From Photorhabdus khanii NC19 (lineage in GTDB: Bacteria; Pseudomonadota; Gammaproteobacteria; Enterobacterales; Enterobacteriaceae): a DNA stretch of 64,000 bases. Shown piece after piece: positions 40,673 to 48,388 of the stretch. How positions within the stretch are numbered: position 1 is the first letter of the stretch; each line of letters starts with the position of its first letter. The DNA is taken from assembly GCF_000517265.1 (NCBI RefSeq), contig NZ_AYSJ01000014.1, forward strand, positions 1-64,000, read 5' to 3'. The notes below the pieces were generated by a model, which ran no database searches, was not told where the DNA came from, and worked only from the letters and a program-made list of their open reading frames with translations. The position numbers were made by a program, and so were the translations under genes.

Positions 40673-40699
40673 AATCGCTCCTTAATATATTAATGGAAG

Positions 40700-41557
40700 T
40701 CAAATCCCAAGTTTAGCTTTTAAGTTTTCAATATTTTCAAAGAAATTGTTTTTATCATATTCTCTTAAATAAATATTAACTTCTTGATCTCTTTTAAATC
40801 TATCTAACTTTACGTTGGATATGTTTTTATTTATTTCAAGTAATTCTGCAATGAGTTCCTTTTGCTCACTTTCAGATAATATATTGAATTCATTACTTAA
40901 TAGTTTTTTTAGCTTATGAGCATTAATTGGCTCTTTTCCTCTGGAACTTAACCAGTCTACTATTTTAAGTGCAGGTAATATTCCATTGCCTAAATCTGAC
41001 TGATAAATATATCCTACAATTCCTTGGCTGGTTGATGTAATATCAATCAGAAACATATGTCCAAATCGGTGATCATTAACTAATGCAACATAGCTCCTCG
41101 AATCGTTGAATTGATCAAGTTTTTCGGAAAACTCATTGCCGTTTATTTTTTCTTTTTTAAATTGTTCTACAGGATTAACCGCCTGTTCTGCTTCGGTCAT
41201 TAATTTAAATATATTTTGTGCAGACAAGCCACAAACCGGTTCAATGGGATCATAAGGGTTTTCTCCAACAATATCTTTATAAGCTTCAAGTCCTCCGAAT
41301 TGAGAAACATTTTCATCAATTGCTTTAAGTATAGCATCAGAATTTCTATCGATGATTTTATCCTCCCAATTATCATACCAAAGTAATTTGTTTCCCTTGG
41401 GATCATTATGGAGTTTTATAATATCATCTATTAATTCTGTAGAATTTTCGTTATCGTCTTGGGGGGATAATCTCCCCCTCAGTTTAGATGGTTTGGTGTG
41501 ACAACCCACTTCCAGGTGCAAGTCTGTTACTGTATTTTCACTATATTCGTTTTGCAT
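40700..41557 (-). CDS. cif: PVC payload Cif: cycle-inhibiting factor (Nedd8/ubiquitin deamidase)
   Basis: A 285-aa protein of the Cif family, papain-fold deamidases acting on Gln40 of NEDD8 and ubiquitin to block cullin-RING ligases and arrest the host cell cycle. The triad is visible: C109 (PVCGLSAQN), H167 (FGHMFLID) and Q186 (YIYQSDLG), nearly the positions of E. coli Cif (109, 165, 185). The leader MQNEYSENTV resembles those of other payloads and of Pvc13. It is the first gene after pvc16 (153-bp gap). The ribosome binding site is weak. Confidence 0.88.
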   Translation of the reverse strand: MQNEYSENTVTDLHLEVGCHTKPSKLRGRLSPQDDNENSTELIDDIIKLHNDPKGNKLLWYDNWEDKIIDRNSDAILKAIDENVSQFGGLEAYKDIVGENPYDPIEPVCGLSAQNIFKLMTEAEQAVNPVEQFKKEKINGNEFSEKLDQFNDSRSYVALVNDHRFGHMFLIDITSTSQGIVGYIYQSDLGNGILPALKIVDWLSSRGKEPINAHKLKKLLSNEFNILSESEQKELIAELLEINKNISNVKLDRFKRDQEVNIYLREYDKNNFFENIENLKAKLGI

Positions 41558-41710
41558 TATTTTACCATTTTATCTATAGAGTGAATTCGAGGAATGAATA
41601 GCATATTTATAACATGGAAAGCTGAAATAAATATATTAAAAATAATTAGTTTTAATAAGTAATTATTTATTAGGTGAGTGATTGTTTGTTATTTTAATAT
41701 AAAAATAATT

Positions 41711-42613
41711 TTAAATTCCAGTTAATCTATCAGAGTTTTCTTTAGAAATAACAACACCAACACCATTTATCTTAACAATAGCCGCTTGGCTGTTTTTCCA
41801 TTTTTCAAGTGTATCTTTTATTTGTGGTAAATATGTTGCACTAGTCATACCGGAAACTTCAACAATAACGCTTTCATCTTCTTGATTTTGATTATTTTCT
41901 GTATCAGGCTCGGTTGTCAGATTCACTTTAGCAAGGGCAAGACGTACATCTTGTGTGCCGCCTAATTCCATGCATAATTTATCTATTAAAGCCTGGTTTA
42001 TTTGTGAATTATCCAGACTGGGTTTTTGGTTCACAGAAGCGGATATTTTACTTATTGGGGTTACACTGTCTTCAATATTTTGCAATTTCATCGGTACAGT
42101 AATGGAATATAATAGAGAGAGGCGAGGGCGATTACCGAGAGCCTGCCAAAAGTTACCTAAGCTATTTAAATTCTCCTGTTGTGGGATTACGCGGGCATAT
42201 GCGCCGGGTATGCCGGTTAATTGACGATTATTAATCAATGCATTTAAAATGCGGGTCATCACTTGTGCCGCCTGATTATCCGGCTGACTGTCCGGGCTGG
42301 AGCTGTCGCTGGACGGTTTATTGGCATCCCAGTAAGTGATTAAATAGTTACAATTGATGTTGAACCATCCCGGTAATAATGTACTGGTTAGCGGGTTATA
42401 ACGTCTTGCTTCGGCAGAGCGTAATTGCAGATCTTCATGTATATCATAAAGAAATACGCTGACTGTCGGTTCTGATTGAATTGAGTTAATTTCTGGTAGG
42501 TCAAAGCGGATATTAATATTCTGACCAGGAATGTTTAAATATTTAATTAGAATATCATTTAATGCTTTATTAATCTCGATAATCGCGTTGTCAGAAGAAA
42601 TTATAGTTGTCAT
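41711..42613 (-). CDS. pvc16: PVC terminator/cap protein Pvc16 (DUF4255-like)
   Basis: A 300-aa protein whose N-terminus (ALNDILIKYLNI, SVFLYDIHEDLQLRS) matches the DUF4255 tail-terminator family, which caps the tube and sheath at the end distal to the baseplate. It is the last structural gene, 24 bp after pvc15, and precedes the payload genes, as in other PVC and Afp operons. Confidence 0.85.
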   Translation of the reverse strand: MTTIISSDNAIIEINKALNDILIKYLNIPGQNINIRFDLPEINSIQSEPTVSVFLYDIHEDLQLRSAEARRYNPLTSTLLPGWFNINCNYLITYWDANKPSSDSSSPDSQPDNQAAQVMTRILNALINNRQLTGIPGAYARVIPQQENLNSLGNFWQALGNRPRLSLLYSITVPMKLQNIEDSVTPISKISASVNQKPSLDNSQINQALIDKLCMELGGTQDVRLALAKVNLTTEPDTENNQNQEDESVIVEVSGMTSATYLPQIKDTLEKWKNSQAAIVKINGVGVVISKENSDRLTGI

Positions 42614-42637
42614 ATTGACTCCAATTCTACTTAATTT

Positions 42638-44719
42638 TTAAAATACCAAGCGGCCCGTTTTATTTAATTCAAGTATCACGGCCCGTTCTATATGTTTATT
42701 TTCAATCTGTCCAATATTATCATTTGTGGCTAATATGGATGATAATAAAGCGATATTTCTAATGTTTGCTCCGGTTAAATCAGACCGTTTAGCCAGATGT
42801 TCAAAATCAATTTCGTTGGATAATATCAGCTGTTCAGGCCAAATTTTTTGCCACATTTTGTTGCGTAATGCTTCATTCGGATAAGTAAAACGGGTAATAA
42901 AGGTAAAGCGACGGTTAAACGCGCTGTCCAAATGGCTGCGGTTATTGGTGGCTAAAATGACTAACCCTGGATAATCCTCCAGCCGTTGTAATAAATAAGA
43001 AACTTCAATATTAGCGTGTCTGTCTTGGGCATTTTTGGTTTCACTGCGTTTGCCAAATAAAGCATCGGCTTCATCGAAAAATAGCACCCCGGAATCCGCT
43101 TCGGCCAGATCAAAAATACGGGAGATATTTTTTTCCGTTTCACCGATGTATTTATTCACCACGGTAGACAGATCCACTTTAATTAAATCCACGCCAAGAT
43201 GACCGGCAATTACCTCGGCAGCCATGGTTTTACCGGTACCTGATTCTCCGTAAAATAATACACTAATACCGGTACCATAGCTGATTTTTTCCTGAAATCC
43301 AGCGCTTAGAATTTGGTCACGGTAATGAGTGGCCGCAATGATTTCTTTTAACTGTTGCGCCAATGTATCTGAAATCACTAAATCATTAAAATTGCGTTTT
43401 GGGGTGATTCGTTGGGCTAATTTACCGAAATTCTGTTGAGCGCGAAAACTTAATGCCTTACGCAGGTCTGTTTCTTTTATTTGATCTTCTGGTTGCCGAA
43501 TCATTTGATATTGATGCGCTTCTTCAAGAATGATCGGTAATGTTTCTGCGGTAAAGGAGAAACGTTGACAGAGCTGAGTAATATTGATTTCCTGAGCGAC
43601 ATTCTCCGGTAAACTTGCTTTTAGCATTGTTTTTCTCTCTGCTAAAGTTGCTACTGGCATATCAATTTGCACCATTGGTAAATGTTTAAGCCAGACTAAT
43701 GCATCTCCCGGTTCTGTCAGGCAAATTATTTTTAATTGCGGCTGGTTCAGTAAAACAGATAATTCATGGTGTAATCTTTTCTTTTCCTCTGCAAGCAAAG
43801 AAAAATTACGGATGAGTAAACAAGCATCGTGTAACCGAATTTCCCGTATTGCGCCCGTTAGTATGAATATTGTGACACTATTTTCTTCGTCGGGCAGGTG
43901 GGCTAAATCCAGGACTAAGGTATGAATACCATGAGATGCCATAATATTGCTGACCGCTAATTCTCTGGCGCTGTCCTGTTTTCCTCTGAGTATGACTAAT
44001 GGGCGTATTTCATCGGTGTCATTCAATAATATCTTTTCAAGAGAAGAATAAAGAGTTTGCGGATACCAATTATGTGAGGCTGGAATACGCCAGTTAGCAC
44101 AGGTTATTAGGGGTGGTAAAAGTGTTCGTTGTCCCGATAAAAAATGCCAGATTGCGTTGTGGGTTAAAAATTGCGTTTGTAACCAGATAGATTCTTCGTG
44201 ATTATTGAGTCGTAATAATTGGTTACTGATTAACGGTGTTTGCGGTAACAAGCTGTTTTGCAGTAATTGCCGATCACTTTGGCGTTGGCTAAATAATTCA
44301 ATGGCTAAAGTAAAACTGGGCCACTGTTTTTTACTGCTACCATTTAGAGCGGCAAATAACGCATGATAACGGCTATCGAAATGGGGTAATAAACCTAATA
44401 ATAAAACATCACGCTCAAATTCGGTCAGTTCAAAACGTTTGACCAACAATGATAATGCATCAAGGGCAGGGCTTTCCTCGATTTCTGAATAGCGAATAGG
44501 ATTATTCGTTTTAGTCAGCCAATGAGGCATACCTTGCGGTGATATTAAACACTGTTCTACTTCCTCTTCGGCCAGTAAAAAACTTTCCGGTAATGAATCG
44601 TACTGATCTCCCTTTTGATAATAATAGTGCTGTAATAGCAGATCGATACGTTCCAGATGGGGATAAATCCAGTGTAATTCTGTCACGCTACAGGGGTTAT
44701 TTGTCAGTAGGTAGTCCAT
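42638..44719 (-). CDS. pvc15: PVC AAA+ ATPase Pvc15
   Basis: A 693-aa protein. The C-terminal AAA+ module has Walker A FYGESGTGKT near residue 490, Walker B LFFDEADALFG near 543, and an arginine-finger region (ATNNRSHLDSAFNRRF). The N-terminal 400 residues are a divergent helical/ATPase-like domain. In eCIS loci this ATPase is required for assembly or payload loading (family knowledge). A 70-bp fragment of it recurs in the scar at 38.3 kb. It starts 9 bp after pvc14. Confidence 0.9.
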   Translation of the reverse strand: MDYLLTNNPCSVTELHWIYPHLERIDLLLQHYYYQKGDQYDSLPESFLLAEEEVEQCLISPQGMPHWLTKTNNPIRYSEIEESPALDALSLLVKRFELTEFERDVLLLGLLPHFDSRYHALFAALNGSSKKQWPSFTLAIELFSQRQSDRQLLQNSLLPQTPLISNQLLRLNNHEESIWLQTQFLTHNAIWHFLSGQRTLLPPLITCANWRIPASHNWYPQTLYSSLEKILLNDTDEIRPLVILRGKQDSARELAVSNIMASHGIHTLVLDLAHLPDEENSVTIFILTGAIREIRLHDACLLIRNFSLLAEEKKRLHHELSVLLNQPQLKIICLTEPGDALVWLKHLPMVQIDMPVATLAERKTMLKASLPENVAQEINITQLCQRFSFTAETLPIILEEAHQYQMIRQPEDQIKETDLRKALSFRAQQNFGKLAQRITPKRNFNDLVISDTLAQQLKEIIAATHYRDQILSAGFQEKISYGTGISVLFYGESGTGKTMAAEVIAGHLGVDLIKVDLSTVVNKYIGETEKNISRIFDLAEADSGVLFFDEADALFGKRSETKNAQDRHANIEVSYLLQRLEDYPGLVILATNNRSHLDSAFNRRFTFITRFTYPNEALRNKMWQKIWPEQLILSNEIDFEHLAKRSDLTGANIRNIALLSSILATNDNIGQIENKHIERAVILELNKTGRLVF

Positions 44720-44728
44720 ATAAACCTT

Positions 44729-46687
44729 CTAAATATTTTTCCAGTCAATCTTTAAAGGGCGATCCAGCCAGGGAAGCTTAGCGATATTTAATGGCCAAGG
44801 CCAATCGGCTAATAGCACATCAAACGGCTGATGCTCTACCGTGATTTTGATTTCTTGATCACTGATCAGCAATTCACCCGGTCGTTGTAAAAACAGTTGG
44901 CGAACGTCATTGCTGCTTAACTTTTTCCAGCCAGGAAGTTGGCTGATAACGGCGTCTAGCCATTGATTTATTATCAATTGTTTTTCTGGTTCAATAGGGG
45001 TTAATTCAATCATTTCATCAACCATTAATCCACACAGAACGTTATTCATAATCTTTCGTTCTCCCTGTATTTCTTCATTTCCCCAAACCAAGTAGTTAAG
45101 GAAATTAACCGCGCTAAACTGGGCTTGACGATGAATAAATTTTTGATCTTCAAGTAAGCCAAGTTGATTAAATAATGCGGGTAGCATCGGCCATAAAATC
45201 AATATTCCGGTGTTATTCACCTGATATGGAAGAATTCGTCCGGATAACAAAGTTGATTCAGGACGTATTTTTCTGATAGTTCGGAATTGGCTACATTGAC
45301 TATCTTTAACAGATAGATTATTTGATGTTGATGATATCTTATGGTTTTCTGATATTAACTTTTGATTTGTCGAATATTGATATTGCTGGATGTTTTGAAT
45401 ATCAACGTGAGTAAAGGCTAATTTCTTACTAGATTTATTTTTATCTGCATGGACTGAAACCAAATGTTCTGAAGTATATTGATTTTCTTGAGTAATTTTG
45501 CCGCTAATGTCAGTAATAACTGACTGTTTGCTGGATTGCTTTCTATTCGTATGGTTTTGAGTAAAATATTCAGATAAATATGGTTCTTCCCGAGTATTAA
45601 TGTTGTCATGATAAGTAGAAATTAATTTTTTACCGAGTGTGTTTTTATCCATATGATTTGAGATAGAATGTTCAGGTAAATATTTTTCCTGTTGGATTTT
45701 CGAGATATTCTTGTGAACAGTAGTTAACTCTATATCAGAACGATTTTTATCTGTACAGTTTGCAGTAAAACGTTCTGATAAATATTGATATTCTTTATCA
45801 GATAGATGTTTTTTACTTAATCTTGCAACAGAAATAGTTTGCCAGATCTGTTTTAACCAACTATTTAATGGAATATTGTGAATGATAATTTGGCGAAATA
45901 ACGTAATAATAGATGCTGCATTAAGTGTACCGCCATCTAATGCAGTAGTGATATGTAATAACACTTTCGCATCCAGTTTGGGTATCCCCTGTGTGCTATT
46001 TAGTTGTATATATTGTAAAGCATTGAGTATCAGTTGCCCTGGGGAGACGAGCTCCCCTGAATATTGTAGCCTGTTTATTTTGTCGGATAGTCTATGATTA
46101 ATAGCGTTTAATAAATCGGGTTGATTGAGATTTAACAACCGTTGCAGACTTGGTTCAGATAAACAGCTTTTTGCCAATAGTAGTGCCAATTGATTTTCTG
46201 AGCCTGCTAACTGATTAATTAATTTCTGAATATTGATATCAATATTTTGATGATTGTCTATGACCTCCATTGAATTTGATATGGAATTTTCCTGATTTAA
46301 ATAATGAATGAAATTCTTAAGGTCAATTAAATTATTATATAATAAAGATGAGGTGTTGGTTATTTTCTGTGGTTTTGATTGTTTTAGGTCTGTTTTTTTC
46401 TCCCGATTGTTGGTTTGATATTGGCTTAATGCTTTATTCAGCGTAGTGTTAAATCGTACAGGGAATAGTAAATTAAAATTATGTAAACTTATTTCACCAA
46501 GATCCAGAGTTAATGTTTCTAAATAAATGTCCTGATTGATGGGATATTTAGTAAAGAATGTATTAAATAGGTTGTTTATATTGGCTTGATTAAGCAGGGA
46601 GCCATGTAATACTTTTTTAGCTACCTGTTGATTATTAGCTGAAATAGTAATGGTAATCCGATTTAACAGATTTGGCTCCGAAGTCAT
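44729..46687 (-). CDS. pvc14: PVC tape-measure protein Pvc14 with tandem 34-residue repeats
   Basis: A 652-aa protein matching the contractile-injection-system tape-measure family at both ends (VAKKVLHGSLLNQANINNLF; C-terminal LLADWPWPLNIAKLPWLDRP). Tape measures set the length of the tube. Residues 301-436 are four tandem 34-residue units (QYLSERFTANCTDKN, KYLPEHSISNHMDKN, PYLSEYFTQNHTNRK, QYTSEHLVSVHADKN) plus a partial fifth. The gene is AT-rich. Confidence 0.85.
   Translation of the reverse strand: MTSEPNLLNRITITISANNQQVAKKVLHGSLLNQANINNLFNTFFTKYPINQDIYLETLTLDLGEISLHNFNLLFPVRFNTTLNKALSQYQTNNREKKTDLKQSKPQKITNTSSLLYNNLIDLKNFIHYLNQENSISNSMEVIDNHQNIDINIQKLINQLAGSENQLALLLAKSCLSEPSLQRLLNLNQPDLLNAINHRLSDKINRLQYSGELVSPGQLILNALQYIQLNSTQGIPKLDAKVLLHITTALDGGTLNAASIITLFRQIIIHNIPLNSWLKQIWQTISVARLSKKHLSDKEYQYLSERFTANCTDKNRSDIELTTVHKNISKIQQEKYLPEHSISNHMDKNTLGKKLISTYHDNINTREEPYLSEYFTQNHTNRKQSSKQSVITDISGKITQENQYTSEHLVSVHADKNKSSKKLAFTHVDIQNIQQYQYSTNQKLISENHKISSTSNNLSVKDSQCSQFRTIRKIRPESTLLSGRILPYQVNNTGILILWPMLPALFNQLGLLEDQKFIHRQAQFSAVNFLNYLVWGNEEIQGERKIMNNVLCGLMVDEMIELTPIEPEKQLIINQWLDAVISQLPGWKKLSSNDVRQLFLQRPGELLISDQEIKITVEHQPFDVLLADWPWPLNIAKLPWLDRPLKIDWKNI
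45380..45787 (-). repeat. Four 102-bp tandem repeats within pvc14
   Basis: Each unit encodes 34 residues of pattern [QKP]Y-x-x-E-x6-N/H-x-D/N-K. The units are diverged in DNA but strictly periodic, and lie in the middle of the tape measure. Confidence 0.75.
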
Positions 46688-46767
46688 ATTAATATCTCAT
46701 GTTTAATTGATAAATGTAATTAATATAAAAGTTTTATATATGGAGTATATTATACTGATTAACGAGT

Positions 46768-48240
46768 CTATTTTTTCATGATATATCTCATAAAATACAC
46801 ATTTGCTACTACATGTGTTCCATACTCTAACTGCCAAAAATCAGTCTTTGTATCTCCCCCACCTGAAATTAAATTAATACTGTCAACTGAGTCGTGTTTA
46901 TTGCTATTAGTATTTAAGTCAGGTGTGCCATTAGTTCCATCACACCATACCCAACCAGAAGGAGGGCTATCATAATTGCCATAAAATGGCACAATTGTTC
47001 CTGAAGGGATAATTAGGTCAGCCAGTGCTGATGCAATTGAATTGATATCAACACTTACGCCATCACTGTCTACTTTAATATAATTACCAGCTTTAACTTT
47101 TACACCGGCAGAACTCAGGCTCAAGCCACTGACACCACTCCAACCATTACTGGTATTACCCCCTTTTAATTTTAAATAAAGACCAGAACCATCAGTGACT
47201 GTAATACCACCGCCATCCCAACATTTAACAGCGACTCCCTCGTTATCAACGGCAATAGCACCATTATTCTTAGCTTTTACAGAGACGCCATTACTATCAA
47301 CGTTAATACCATTGCTGGCCTTAACATCCAATCCTCCACCAACTTTTACCCCCCAACCAAGATTCACAGATATTCCCGTAGGATCAACGCTAATTGTGTT
47401 ATCTTTGGATTTTACAGAGACACCATTCCAATCAGCGGTAATACCATTGCCGGCCTTAACATCTAATCCATCACCTATTTTTATTCCCCAACCAAGTCTT
47501 ACGGATATCCCTGTAGGATCAACGTTAATTGTGTTGTCTCTGGCTTTTACAGAAACCCCATTCCCATCAACATTAATACCATTACCCGCTTTAACTTTTA
47601 CACCATTTTTACTTAAACTCAAACCACTGGTGCCACTTGAATCATGTGTATCACCTCCTTCTAGTTTTAAATAAATACCCGTATTGTCAGTGACTTGAAT
47701 ACCACCGCTATCCCAACATTTAACAGCTAAACCTTCTGTACTCAAGCTTAATCCGCTTACGCCACTCCAACCGTTACTGGTATTACCCCCTTTTAATTTT
47801 AAATAAAGTCCATAACCGTCAGTTACCGTGATACCGCCTGCATTCCAACATAGAACACCGACGCCATCTTTATCAGCGGAAATAGCGCTATTGCTTTTCG
47901 CTTTGATAGCGATATTACCTGTATTCACTTGAATACCATTACCTTCGCCCACACTTAATCCATCTTTATCTGCTTTTAAGCCACCGGTAGGATTAGTTTT
48001 TACTGATAGTCCAGAGTTATTATTCAGTTCTAGTCCTGAATTTGGGTTATCCGTCTGATCGGGAGCTTTGCCCATTGCCCGGCGGCCAATATCAGCAATA
48101 TCAATCAGATCTGAATAATCCGTTTGTAGGGGAATACTGCCCTCTTTAAAGCGATTTTTAAGTGCATCTGTTGAAGGTCCTATTGATTTAGTATTTTCTG
48201 TATTGGATTGCGAAGTCGATAGGTTATATTCTTTTTCCAT
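46768..48240 (-). CDS. pvc13: PVC tail fibre Pvc13
   Basis: A 490-aa fibre that determines target binding. An N-terminal segment (KNRFKEGSIPLQTDYSDLI) probably attaches to the baseplate; residues about 75-415 are repeats of the adenovirus-shaft type (AGNGINVDGNGVSVKA, DNTINVDPTGISV, GLYLKLKGGNTSNG); the C-terminus is a collar-like tip (PPSGWVWCDGTNGTPDL). AAGGTAAG supports the ATG. The repeats invite recombination. It follows pvc12 after 148 bp. Confidence 0.88.
   Translation of the reverse strand: MEKEYNLSTSQSNTENTKSIGPSTDALKNRFKEGSIPLQTDYSDLIDIADIGRRAMGKAPDQTDNPNSGLELNNNSGLSVKTNPTGGLKADKDGLSVGEGNGIQVNTGNIAIKAKSNSAISADKDGVGVLCWNAGGITVTDGYGLYLKLKGGNTSNGWSGVSGLSLSTEGLAVKCWDSGGIQVTDNTGIYLKLEGGDTHDSSGTSGLSLSKNGVKVKAGNGINVDGNGVSVKARDNTINVDPTGISVRLGWGIKIGDGLDVKAGNGITADWNGVSVKSKDNTISVDPTGISVNLGWGVKVGGGLDVKASNGINVDSNGVSVKAKNNGAIAVDNEGVAVKCWDGGGITVTDGSGLYLKLKGGNTSNGWSGVSGLSLSSAGVKVKAGNYIKVDSDGVSVDINSIASALADLIIPSGTIVPFYGNYDSPPSGWVWCDGTNGTPDLNTNSNKHDSVDSINLISGGGDTKTDFWQLEYGTHVVANVYFMRYIMKK
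47100..47830 (-). repeat. Intragenic repeats of the fibre shaft
   Basis: Near-identical DNA segments recur: GVSGLSLS-GLYLKLKGGN coding blocks at about 47115-47225 and 47740-47840, and VDPTGISV blocks at about 47370-47410 and 47500-47530. They correspond to the trimeric shaft repeats. Confidence 0.7.
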
Positions 48241-48388
48241 TTTTCTTACCTTATATATAATATTGAATTATTCTGTTTTAAATATTCTGTCAATGTTGCC
48301 ATATAATGAAATGACAATTAGGGAGAATATTTTATTTAACTATGAAATCGATATTATTCAACTAATCTATTTTTGCTATTATTTTTAC

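Noticed and set aside
47195-47674. 159-codon plus-strand frame inside pvc13
   Set aside because: A repetitive Pro/Thr/Leu sequence that simply mirrors the fibre repeats on the other strand.
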